Counted from the first letter of the stretch, positions 1 to 5,646 are shown. The stretch: DNA of 7,060 bases from RGIG6291 sp964602275 (GCA_964602275.1 CAZRQF010000050.1:1-7060); one strand, 5' to 3'. A program made the numbers and translations. Notes: generated by a model not told the origin, from the sequence alone.

Positions 1-2
1 CA

Positions 3-56
3 TTTTTAATGGTAAACGAAACAAAACATGTGTTTAATGGATTTATAAAGAAATAA
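3..56 (+). CDS. Probable C-terminal end of an upstream gene (partial)
   Basis: One forward frame stays open from the window edge and ends in TAA at 54-56, giving a tail of 17 residues (FLMVNETKHVFNGFIKK). The other two forward frames stop at 7-9 and 35-37. A 15-bp hairpin begins about 20 nt after this stop, as expected for the 3' end of a transcription unit. Seventeen codons are too few to identify a protein, and a short open stretch could be chance, so both the gene and the frame are tentative. Confidence 0.35.
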   Translation, partial: FLMVNETKHVFNGFIKK

Positions 57-76
57 TTTTTTATGAATATTAGTAT

Positions 77-115
77 TAAAGTCCTAATTCATTTCAAAAT
101 TGAATTAGGACTTTA
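77..115 (+). terminator. 15-bp perfect inverted repeat, probable terminator of the upstream gene
   Basis: Bases 77-91 (TAAAGTCCTAATTCA) are the exact reverse complement of 101-115, with a 9-nt loop at 92-100. The hairpin lies between the probable upstream stop and the control region of the restriction-modification genes, so it would isolate them. No clean T-tract follows: the downstream sequence is TATTATATATA. It is therefore not a textbook intrinsic terminator in either direction, and it could instead be a regulatory or processing hairpin. Confidence 0.55.
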
Positions 116-162
116 TATTATATATACCAATTTTAAAAAATATCTTCAATTTTATTATTAAT

Positions 163-196
163 TTGATACTTATTGTATGTAGACTTTTAGTATCAA
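163..196 (+). promoter_or_regulatory. C-box: tandem controller-protein operator upstream of the C and R genes
   Basis: Two related 9-mers, ACTTATTGT (168-176) and ACTTTTAGT (183-191), start exactly 15 bp apart. The second is a perfect ACT-N3-AGT palindrome. The first is also framed by ATAC (166-169) and GTAT (175-178). Around both lies a perfect 8-bp dyad, TTGATACT (163-170) with AGTATCAA (189-196), whose centre at 179.5 is also the midpoint of the two 9-mers. From memory, the operators of C.AhdI and C.Esp1396I have the same ACTTATAGT-type unit and 15-bp spacing. By analogy, the left site would activate and the right site, overlapping the -35 region, would repress at high controller levels. 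The site lies 36-69 bp before the controller ATG. Confidence 0.8.
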
Positions 197-218
197 TTTT
201 AATTATGCTTATTATAAA
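180..218 (+). promoter_or_regulatory. Putative C/R promoter, weak and controller-dependent
   Basis: No strong constitutive -35/-10 pair is visible. One reading is TAGACT (180-185), inside the right operator, with TATGCT (204-209) at 18-bp spacing. Another uses TATAAA (213-218) as the -10, which would start transcription almost at the ribosome binding site. A good -35-like TTGATA (163-168) exists, but its possible -10 partners lie inside the right operator. A weak promoter that needs the controller is what C-regulated systems usually show. The exact boxes are uncertain. Confidence 0.35.
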
Positions 219-231
219 TAGGAGGGATATC

Positions 232-441
232 ATGGACATCATTAGGATTTTCGGAAACAATTTAAAAAAATATCGCACTAACCTAGGAATCTCACAAGAA
301 GCTTTCGCAGCAAAATGTGGCATGCATAGGACCTATATTAGTGCAATCGAGTGCTATCGTAGAAGTATTTCTTTAGAAAATATTCAACGAATTGCAGATG
401 CACTTGAAATAGAAACATATAAATTATTTATGGAGGAATAA
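232..441 (+). CDS. Controller (C) protein of a Type II restriction-modification system, XRE-type helix-turn-helix
   Basis: A 69-residue single-domain DNA-binding protein made almost entirely of an XRE/Cro-type helix-turn-helix: helix 2 at about 21-30 (SQEAFAAKCG) and recognition helix at about 33-42 (RTYISAIE). The RTYIS-x-IE-x-x-x-R signature is that of restriction-modification controllers such as C.Esp1396I. Such dimers bind a tandem operator, first activating and later repressing their own gene and the linked endonuclease gene, which delays cutting until the DNA is methylated. ATG 232 is chosen because AGGAGGG lies at 219-225, 6 nt upstream. A TTG at 163 in the same frame would add 23 hydrophobic residues, has no such site and falls in the operator. 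The stop is 2 bp before the endonuclease ATG, so the two genes are probably translationally coupled. The neighbours and the C-box make the role firm; DNA specificity is inferred. Confidence 0.87.
   Translation: MDIIRIFGNNLKKYRTNLGISQEAFAAKCGMHRTYISAIECYRRSISLENIQRIADALEIETYKLFMEE
432..437 (+). promoter_or_regulatory. Endonuclease ribosome binding site inside the controller gene
   Basis: GGAGGA at 432-437 lies in the last codons of the controller gene, 6 nt before the endonuclease ATG at 444. Ribosomes finishing the controller would open or reach this site, which supports coupled translation of the two proteins from one transcript. Confidence 0.7.
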
Positions 442-443
442 GT

Positions 444-1292
444 ATGGAACACAGAGATAGAGCTACTGGTTGGCAATACGCCAAATTAACTGGACACAAA
501 AATGAAGACTTAGTAAAAATACGCTTGGATACTGACAAAGAATTTGCAACTTCTTTATTAAAGAGAACAGAAAAATTTCCTGCAAATATATTACACACAA
601 CAATTGGTGGTTTGCATGAAACTAATGTACCAAGCGTAAACGGAGGAACAACAAAATCAAAAACTGATTTAAAAGTATTTCTAGACACAAATGAAAAAAT
701 CAATATTTCTATTAAAAAAAGTCTTAAAGGTCAAGTATATTTTGTAAGAGCAGGACTATTTATTGATACATTTGAAAAACAATTTGACACCAAAATTCCT
801 AATGATGTGTGCAAAGCAATTAATCTGTTTTGGGCAGCTGCTGATGATGCTATTAAAATTATTGAAGAATTTGGAGATGGAAGCAATCGTAAAAATTTTG
901 ATTTACAAATAAGACATAAAAGTTTAAACGCTACAACACTAAAAGCATATGATAAACATCTTTACAAAGCATTATTAGATTGGTTTGCTGACAATGCTTA
1001 TGAACTCACCAAGCTTTCATTTTCAATGGGTGCTGTTTGCAATAATAACGAATGGTCTGACTATGTGTGGTATATAAATCTTTTGAACGAAAATAATACA
1101 GATACTCTCTTCCATATAGAAGATATTTGTTCCGCCGCCAAAAAAATTGCAAAAGCCGAAACTTATTATGGTTCTTCAAATGGAGGAACCACAATTCAGC
1201 TTCCTTTCGGGTTTGTTCAATGGCACCAAAGTAAAATGCAATTCCATCACGACTATAGTAAGCTATGTGCAATGCTAAAAAAGAAAGTATAA
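444..1292 (+). CDS. Putative Type II restriction endonuclease, PD-(D/E)XK fold with variant active site
   Basis: A 282-residue protein with no signal peptide or membrane segment, the size of a homodimeric or monomeric Type IIP enzyme. The call rests on position between the controller and a C5 methyltransferase and on a candidate nuclease core: GG-TTKSKTD at 67-75, then strand KINISIKKS at 85-93, giving D75-x13-S89-x-K91. MspI and HinP1I have a similar layout, with Asn or Gln where most PD-(D/E)XK nucleases have an acid (recalled, not aligned). The C-terminal part (FGFVQW at 255-260, KMQF at 264-267) also loosely recalls the C-terminus of MspI. It would cut unmodified DNA at the site protected by the neighbouring methyltransferase; the site cannot be read from the sequence. 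Its start is fixed by GGAGGA 6 nt upstream. A hairpin with seven Ts follows the stop. Function is well supported by context; the active site is tentative. Confidence 0.78.
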   Translation: MEHRDRATGWQYAKLTGHKNEDLVKIRLDTDKEFATSLLKRTEKFPANILHTTIGGLHETNVPSVNGGTTKSKTDLKVFLDTNEKINISIKKSLKGQVYFVRAGLFIDTFEKQFDTKIPNDVCKAINLFWAAADDAIKIIEEFGDGSNRKNFDLQIRHKSLNATTLKAYDKHLYKALLDWFADNAYELTKLSFSMGAVCNNNEWSDYVWYINLLNENNTDTLFHIEDICSAAKKIAKAETYYGSSNGGTTIQLPFGFVQWHQSKMQFHHDYSKLCAMLKKKV

Positions 1293-1310
1293 TTTTTGAA
1301 AAATATTTTT

Positions 1311-1346
1311 TGAGGATACAGCTCTACTCTGCATCCTCATTTTTTT
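1311..1346 (+). terminator. Intrinsic terminator of the C-R operon, overlapping the methyltransferase 3' end
   Basis: The arms are TGAGGATACAG (1311-1321) and CTGCATCCTCA (1329-1339), 11 positions with one A-C mismatch and a 7-nt loop. Seven Ts follow at 1340-1346. This is a good rho-independent terminator for the + strand, ending the controller-endonuclease transcript 19 nt after its stop. The right arm and T-tract lie within the last codons of the convergent methyltransferase gene, whose stop is at 1324-1326. On the - strand the hairpin is followed by an A-run before any Ts, so it should terminate that transcript less well. Confidence 0.75.
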
Positions 1347-2412
1347 GTAGTGCCTCTAACATTTGTTTTGCAATGGCGAGTGACAATAATGGTGGCACAG
1401 CATTTCCAATTTCTAATCGTTTCATACTATCAGAACCATAAAACTTATAGTCATCAGGAAAACTTTGCAGCCTTGCACCTTCTCTAATCGACATTGCTCT
1501 TGAATCTCGTGGATGAATACACCTAGAAGAAGAAGGGCATGCAAAATTTCTTGTTATTGTGGTGGAAGGTTTATTCCACCACAATTTTGCATAAGTATTA
1601 CCATAACCACTCTTTGGTCTAATATCTTCCGGTAAATCTTCTTTAGATTGACCATCTTTTAATGTTTCCATTATTTTTATTAAATGCTCACCATTTTTAG
1701 GTGCACTATGCTCTTCAACATATTCACCATCAGAATTTCTTACAAACTTCAAAAATTCATTAGTAATTCCATTTGCATATGTATTTTTCTTTTCTCCACT
1801 TTTCAAAATTGGTAAATCTCCAATCGCATCTTTTAAAGTAACATACGGCTTTAAATTTTTTCCATGAGTTGGAGTCGGATAAATAAAATTATTCTCTTCC
1901 TTAAATCCAACAAGTATTACCCTTTCTCTATGTTGTGGTACGCCAAAATCCACCGCATCCAAAATTTGATATTGTAGTTTATATCCAAGTTCTTCAAATT
2001 CAATTTGTATTTGTTTAAAAAGTTTGCCTTGATCCATACTTAAAATACCAACTACATTTTCAAATACAAAAGCTTTAGGTTGTACAATTTTTAGTATTCT
2101 TTTATACTGCATAAATAAGTTGGCTCTTTCATCCATTTTTCTTTTTCCAAGCGTAGAATATGATTGACATGGCGGACCTCCAACAACAATATCAACATTT
2201 TGTCCATCTAAGGCTTTATTCAAATCTTCTTCTGTTACATTATTAATATCACAATTTAACATCTTTACATTTGGATGATTTAACTGATACGCAACAGAAA
2301 TATCTTTTTCAATCTCATTAGCTGCTAAAATATTAAAATTAGGAAGTTTTGAAAATCCAAAACTCAACCCTCCCACACCTGCAAATAAATCTAATATGTT
2401 ATATTGTTTCAT
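1324..2412 (-). CDS. DNA (cytosine-5)-methyltransferase of the restriction-modification system
   Basis: A 362-residue C5-MTase with all the family motifs in order. Motif I is DLFAGVGGLSFGF (8-20, S-adenosylmethionine binding). Motif IV is GGPPCQSYS with nucleophile Cys82. Motif VI is ENV (118-120). Motif VIII is QHRER (160-164). A target-recognition region spans about 205-300, followed by motif IX REGARLQSFPD (310-320) and motif X IGNAVPPLL (335-343). It methylates a cytosine at C5 in the site cut by the neighbouring endonuclease, so host DNA is protected. The recognition region contains GYGNTYAKLWW-x2-P-x-TTIT, a pattern I associate with several C5-MTases of different specificity, so the site is not inferred. 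The start is supported by AAGGAG (2418-2423), 5 nt upstream. It lies 51 bp downstream of porB on the same strand with no terminator seen between, so por read-through may express it. I see no C-box before it. Confidence 0.96.
   Translation of the reverse strand: MKQYNILDLFAGVGGLSFGFSKLPNFNILAANEIEKDISVAYQLNHPNVKMLNCDINNVTEEDLNKALDGQNVDIVVGGPPCQSYSTLGKRKMDERANLFMQYKRILKIVQPKAFVFENVVGILSMDQGKLFKQIQIEFEELGYKLQYQILDAVDFGVPQHRERVILVGFKEENNFIYPTPTHGKNLKPYVTLKDAIGDLPILKSGEKKNTYANGITNEFLKFVRNSDGEYVEEHSAPKNGEHLIKIMETLKDGQSKEDLPEDIRPKSGYGNTYAKLWWNKPSTTITRNFACPSSSRCIHPRDSRAMSIREGARLQSFPDDYKFYGSDSMKRLEIGNAVPPLLSLAIAKQMLEALQKNEDAE
1556..1585 (-). repeat. Perfect 12-bp inverted repeat inside the methyltransferase gene
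   Basis: ATTGTGGTGGAA (1556-1567) is the exact reverse complement of 1574-1585, with a 6-nt loop (GGTTTA on the + strand). It lies in the target-recognition region, over the codons for LWWNKPSTT. In mRNA it would form a stable stem for so AT-rich a gene. No T-tract follows in either direction, so it is not an intrinsic terminator. It may be a by-product of the adjacent Trp-Trp and Thr-Thr codons. Confidence 0.6.
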
Positions 2413-2463
2413 TTTTGCTCCTTATTTTGTATACTATGCCTTGGCAATAAATTATATTAATTT
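2413..2463 (-). other. porB to methyltransferase gap: no terminator, doubtful promoter
   Basis: The 51-bp gap holds the methyltransferase ribosome binding site and a short palindrome, TGCC-TT-GGCA (2437-2446), whose 4-bp arms and 2-nt loop cannot act as a terminator. A TATAAT-like -10 can be read near 2452-2457 on the - strand, but its best -35 candidate, ATGACA inside the porB end, is about 22 bp away instead of 17. I therefore see no convincing separate promoter. No ACT-N3-AGT controller site is present. Confidence 0.4.
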
Positions 2464-3417
2464 CTATTTTTCTTCATTTGTCATTTTTTCTAGTTCTAGC
2501 AATCTTTCCCATCTTTCGTCTACTTCTTTTTGTAGTTCTTCAATCATCCATTCGTTGCCTTCTTTAAATAAATGACTAAATCTTTTTTGTGGTTTTAAAA
2601 ATTCTGAAACTGGTAATTTGTTTTTTGGTTTGTAGTTTACTACATACCTTCCATCTATAACTTCGTATAGTGGCCAATAACATGTTTCTACTGCTAATTT
2701 ATTTATTATCATTAAATCTTCTGTGTTATAGCCCCAACCTCTTGGACATGGTGCTAAGACATTCATAAACGCTGCACCTTCTGTATATATTGCTTTTTCT
2801 GCTTTTGTTGTTATGTCGCTAAAATTACCTATTGCAGCTGTTTGTGCTACATATGGAATATGATGATTTGCGATTACTTCTGTCAAATCTTTTCTTTTTT
2901 GTTGCTTGCCTGGTATTACTTTACCTGCTGGCGATGTTGTTGTATCTGCAAATCGTGGTGTCGCAGACGACCTTTGTATTCCTGTGTTCATGTATGCTCC
3001 ATTATCGTAACATACATACACCATATCATGACCTCTTTCCATTGCACCTGATAGTGATTGAATTCCTATATCATAAGTTCCACCATCTCCACCAAATGCT
3101 ATAAATTTTGTATGTTCGTCTTCTTTTAATTTGCCTTTTCTTTTCATAGCTTTATATGCAGCTTCTGCTCCAGCTACTGTCGCACCCGCATTTTCAAACG
3201 CACTATGTATAAAAGAATCTTTCCATGATGTATATGGATACATAAAGGTAGAAACTTCTAAGCAGCCTGTTGCAGCACCTATTACGGCGTGGTCTTCTTC
3301 TTTTAATCCACGAAGTACAGCATTTACTACAACTGGTGCACCACAGCCAGCACACATTCTATGTCCTGATGCTAATCTATTTGGTTTTTTTATTGCTTCT
3401 TTCAAATTGTATGCCAT
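2464..3417 (-). CDS. porB: Pyruvate:ferredoxin oxidoreductase, beta subunit (thiamine diphosphate-binding)
   Basis: The 317-residue catalytic subunit of four-subunit POR, of normal length. With PorA it holds thiamine diphosphate and decarboxylates pyruvate, passing electrons to ferredoxin and making acetyl-CoA in the cytoplasm. The thiamine diphosphate motif is GDGGTYDIG (110-118), with the Mg-binding Asn in YDNGAYMNTG (137-146). Cys22 and Cys25 (CAGC), Cys52 (TGCLE) and Cys224 (APCPRGW) fit the ligands of the proximal 4Fe-4S cluster. Its ATG shares one base with the porA stop (TAATG at 3415-3419), so translation is coupled; AGGAGG lies at 3427-3432. 2-Ketoisovalerate oxidoreductases share this fold, but the gene set and PorA motifs favour pyruvate. 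The gene is last in the por operon, and the methyltransferase gene follows on the same strand. Confidence 0.95.
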   Translation of the reverse strand: MAYNLKEAIKKPNRLASGHRMCAGCGAPVVVNAVLRGLKEEDHAVIGAATGCLEVSTFMYPYTSWKDSFIHSAFENAGATVAGAEAAYKAMKRKGKLKEDEHTKFIAFGGDGGTYDIGIQSLSGAMERGHDMVYVCYDNGAYMNTGIQRSSATPRFADTTTSPAGKVIPGKQQKRKDLTEVIANHHIPYVAQTAAIGNFSDITTKAEKAIYTEGAAFMNVLAPCPRGWGYNTEDLMIINKLAVETCYWPLYEVIDGRYVVNYKPKNKLPVSEFLKPQKRFSHLFKEGNEWMIEELQKEVDERWERLLELEKMTNEEK

Positions 3418-4610
3418 TATGCTCTACCTCCTTTTAAACCTAAATAGCGATATGGATTTTCCACTTTTCCTAATTTTACAATTTCTTGTAAATCACTATA
3501 AACTTTTTCTATATCAGTATTTCTAACATCTCTACCGCCTATACCATAAATATAGTTTACAACTTTTACATCTGTAACTCCATTTACTATCATTGCAGAA
3601 GTAACATCTGTAAATAAAGGTCCACCAACTCCGTTTAAACCATCTGCTTTATCCATTACTGCAACTGCTTTTGCATTCTTTAACGCTTCTGCGATTTCTT
3701 TTCCTGGAAACGGTCTAAACATTCTTGGTTTGATAAGTCCTGCTTTTACGCCTTTTTCTCTTAGTGCGTCAACTGTTGCTTTTGCAGTTCCTGCCGTTGA
3801 ATTTAATACAACTATTGCATATTCTGCATCGTCCATTTTATATTTTTCTATAAAATCATATTTTCTTCCTGTTATTTTTTCGAATTCTTCTGCTACTTCT
3901 TTTATTACTCTAGCAGCATTTCTCATTCCAGTTGCTTGTTGATATTTATGTTCAAATAAATATGCTTGCACATCTAATGGACCAACCGCAATTGGCTCAT
4001 TTCTATTTAACAAATAATGTTTTGGATTATATTCTCCAACGAATTTTTTAGCAACATCATCTTCAAGTAATTCTATATTTTCTATTGAATGTGATGTTAT
4101 AAATCCATCGTAGCAAACCATAACTGGCAACTGTACATCTTCATGCTCAGCAATTCTAGTTGCCATTAAGAAGTTATCATACGCTTCTTGATTTGTTTCT
4201 GAATATAATTGAACCCAACCCGAATCTCTAGCTCCCATTGAATCTGAATGGTCATTATGGATGTTTAGAGGCCCTGAAACCGCTCTATTAACGCATGCCA
4301 TTACAATTGGAAGTCTTAAACTAGATGCTATATATAACATTTCCCACATTAACGATAATCCGTTTGCAGAAGTAGCTGTCATTACTCTTCCGCCAGCTGC
4401 CGAAGCTCCTATGCAAGCACTCATCGCGCTATGTTCACTTTCTACTGGGACAAACTCTGTATCAACAGTTCCGTTATTTACAAAAGTTGAAAAATATTGT
4501 GGTACTTCTGTCGAAGGCGTAATTGGAAATGCTGCAACAACATCAGGATTTATTTGTCGCATAGCATTTGCAACGGCTTCATTTCCACTTAATCTTTCTC
4601 TAATACTCAT
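3417..4610 (-). CDS. porA: Pyruvate:ferredoxin oxidoreductase, alpha subunit
   Basis: The 397-residue subunit is the usual length for four-subunit POR. It carries the pyrimidine-binding domain FPITPSTEVPQ (28-38), an acidic VESEH segment (56-60) that would hold the catalytic Glu for thiamine diphosphate activation, the SANGLSLMWE segment (81-90), and HSDSMGARDSGWVQLYSE (121-138), typical of pyruvate enzymes. A second domain begins near 262 (DAEYAIVVLNSTAGT) and includes RPFPGKEI (299-306), as in the transketolase C-terminal-like domain of the family. It forms the active site with PorB. Its start is preceded by a GGGGAG ribosome binding site (4619-4624), a little weaker than those of its neighbours, 34 nt after the porD stop. 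It overlaps porB by one base. Specificity for pyruvate is inferred from family patterns. Confidence 0.95.
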   Translation of the reverse strand: MSIRERLSGNEAVANAMRQINPDVVAAFPITPSTEVPQYFSTFVNNGTVDTEFVPVESEHSAMSACIGASAAGGRVMTATSANGLSLMWEMLYIASSLRLPIVMACVNRAVSGPLNIHNDHSDSMGARDSGWVQLYSETNQEAYDNFLMATRIAEHEDVQLPVMVCYDGFITSHSIENIELLEDDVAKKFVGEYNPKHYLLNRNEPIAVGPLDVQAYLFEHKYQQATGMRNAARVIKEVAEEFEKITGRKYDFIEKYKMDDAEYAIVVLNSTAGTAKATVDALREKGVKAGLIKPRMFRPFPGKEIAEALKNAKAVAVMDKADGLNGVGGPLFTDVTSAMIVNGVTDVKVVNYIYGIGGRDVRNTDIEKVYSDLQEIVKLGKVENPYRYLGLKGGRA

Positions 4611-4644
4611 TTTCTATCTCCCCTCAAATATGTTTAGTTTCGTA

Positions 4645-4941
4645 CTATTCCATCTCTATTGCTCCAAATGGACACGCTTTCATGCACACTCCGCATCCTT
4701 TGCAATAGTCATAATTAAAGTCTTTTCTCTTACCTTCTTCATCTACTGGTATTGCACTATCTGGACATGTAGGCACGCATAATCCGCATTGCTTACATTT
4801 TTCAGATAAAAATACTGGTCTTCTTGATCTCCAATCGCCAGTTTTAAATTCTTCTGAATTTCCCGCATCATATATTGTTCCACCTTTAGTCATTTCTTCC
4901 CATGTAGAATTAGGATTTATATTACATTTTTTATCTGACAT
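4645..4941 (-). CDS. porD: Pyruvate:ferredoxin oxidoreductase, delta subunit (two 4Fe-4S clusters)
   Basis: A 98-residue ferredoxin-like subunit that carries electrons from the PorB cluster towards external ferredoxin. Two complete 4Fe-4S motifs are visible: Cys49-x2-Cys52-x2-Cys55-x3-Cys59-Pro and Cys80-x2-Cys83-x2-Cys86-x3-Cys90-Pro. An N-terminal extension of about 45 residues (TWEEMTKGGTI, TGDWRSRRPV) is normal for PorD and packs on the other subunits, which separates it from free ferredoxins. AGGAGG at 4948-4953 overlaps the porG stop codon (4952-4954). The two genes are 10 nt apart, so they are very likely translated from the same message. Confidence 0.96.
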   Translation of the reverse strand: MSDKKCNINPNSTWEEMTKGGTIYDAGNSEEFKTGDWRSRRPVFLSEKCKQCGLCVPTCPDSAIPVDEEGKRKDFNYDYCKGCGVCMKACPFGAIEME

Positions 4942-4951
4942 TTTAATCCTC

Positions 4952-5527
4952 CTATTCTTTTATTTCATTTAATGCCATTCTTAAAGCTGCCATATTTCCG
5001 TCTATTACTTCTGGCTTTTTAGCAAATTTATGTTTAAAAGATTCTATCATATCATCTAAAAATACTTGTTCATCCATTATGCCACTAACTTTTACAATTG
5101 CAGCAAGCATTGGTGTATTTGGAAAATATTTTCCAAGTGTTTCTTCTGAAATTTTTCTTGCATCTATTGTGCATACTCTTCCTTTGTAGCCTTTTAATAA
5201 TGGTTTTACTTCTTCTGGAGTTTTCTTTGTATTTATTACGATAGCACCTGTTTCTTTAAGTCCTGCAGTTACATCAACACATTCAAGCAAGCTATCGTCT
5301 ACGACTACTACATAGTCTGGTTCATATATATTGCTATGTACAGTAATTTTTTCATCACTTATTCTATTGTATGCAGTAATAGGTGCACCCATTCTTTCTG
5401 GTCCATATTCTGGAAAACCTTGAATGAACTTTCCTGTATTAAATGCAGCATCAGCTAAAAGTAATGAAGCAGTTTTCGCACCTTGACCGCCTCTACCATG
5501 CCATCTAATTTCAACTAAATTACTCAA
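4952..5527 (-). CDS. porG: Pyruvate:ferredoxin oxidoreductase, gamma subunit
   Basis: A 191-residue subunit of normal length, first gene of the por operon. The family signature RWHGRGGQGAKTAS occupies 8-21, and FPEYGPERMGAP 38-49. In the enzyme this domain contributes to CoA binding and assembly of the alpha-beta core. The start is TTG at 5525-5527: it gives the conserved N-terminus just before RWHGRGGQG, and AGGAGG (5535-5540) lies 7 nt upstream. The only nearby ATG (5530-5532) is in another frame, sits 2 nt after that site and runs into TGA after one codon. The order gamma-delta-alpha-beta matches the operons of Pyrococcus furiosus and Thermotoga maritima. Many Clostridia instead use, or also have, a single-chain PFOR. 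Confidence 0.95.
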   Translation of the reverse strand: MSNLVEIRWHGRGGQGAKTASLLLADAAFNTGKFIQGFPEYGPERMGAPITAYNRISDEKITVHSNIYEPDYVVVVDDSLLECVDVTAGLKETGAIVINTKKTPEEVKPLLKGYKGRVCTIDARKISEETLGKYFPNTPMLAAIVKVSGIMDEQVFLDDMIESFKHKFAKKPEVIDGNMAALRMALNEIKE

Positions 5528-5540
5528 ATCATTTCCTCCT
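5524..5540 (-). promoter_or_regulatory. porG start region: TTG start overlapped by a two-codon ATG-ATT-TGA
   Basis: Reading the - strand, AGGAGG (5540-5535) is followed after 2 nt by ATG-ATT-TGA (5532-5524), whose stop overlaps the in-frame TTG start (5527-5525). The ribosome binding site is at the ideal distance (7 nt) from TTG and too close to the ATG. This decides the start, and it leaves open that the tiny ORF modulates initiation. Confidence 0.6.
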
Positions 5541-5562
5541 TTTTTTGCTTTAATCCAAGAAT

Positions 5563-5591
5563 AGTATAATTCTTATGGTTTTTAGTGTCAA
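5563..5591 (-). promoter_or_regulatory. Strong promoter of the por operon
   Basis: On the - strand there is a perfect -35 box TTGACA (5591-5586), a 17-bp spacer, and a -10 box TATACT (5568-5563), one mismatch from consensus. Transcription would start near 5556, leaving a leader of about 29 nt with AGGAGG in it. The -10 is flanked by a perfect 6-bp dyad, AAGAAT (5557-5562) and ATTCTT (5569-5574), which may be an operator. This looks like a sigma-A promoter of high basal strength, as suits a central-metabolism enzyme. Confidence 0.8.
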
Positions 5592-5598
5592 TTTTTTA

Positions 5599-5626
5599 TT
5601 GACTATTTTCTCATTTCTTATATACT
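5599..5626 (+). promoter_or_regulatory. Divergent promoter for the 164-residue hypothetical gene
   Basis: TTGACT (5599-5604) and TATACT (5621-5626), each one mismatch from consensus, are separated by 16 bp. The predicted start near 5633 gives a leader of only about 14 nt, coinciding with the ribosome binding site GGGGTGA. The -35 lies only 7 bp from the por -35 box on the other strand, so the two polymerases would compete. Confidence 0.65.
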
Positions 5627-5646
5627 TTATTCGGGGTGAAAAGATA

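Noticed and set aside
1..3. CAT at the window edge as the start codon of a leftward gene
   Set aside because: No ribosome binding site precedes it on the - strand, and one base triplet at an edge is not evidence.
163..231. Upstream TTG start adding 23 residues to the controller protein
   Set aside because: It starts inside the C-box, has no ribosome binding site and adds a hydrophobic stretch not expected in C proteins; AGGAGGG sits correctly before ATG 232.
1169..1191. 9-bp hairpin in the endonuclease gene (TGGTTCTTC with GAGGAACCA, one G-U pair)
   Set aside because: No T-tract or position-specific role; a repeat of this length can arise by chance within coding sequence.
2437..2446. TGCC-TT-GGCA as a terminator between porB and the methyltransferase
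   Set aside because: Four-bp arms with a 2-nt loop and no T-tract cannot form an intrinsic terminator.
113..2463. Short flanking direct repeats marking insertion of the restriction-modification genes
   Set aside because: Only A/T-rich matches such as TTATATTA appear on the two sides; these occur by chance in such DNA. No integrase, transposase or terminal inverted repeat is present.
2832..4782. Forward-strand open frames opposite porA, porB and porD
   Set aside because: They are antisense shadows of well-conserved genes, lack ribosome binding sites and have Cys- and Leu-rich nonsense composition.
5575..5646. Longer start for the hypothetical gene, giving an apparent membrane segment
   Set aside because: The extra 24 codons cover the predicted -35 and -10 boxes; a better ribosome binding site precedes ATG 5647. 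The hydrophobicity comes from T-rich promoter DNA.
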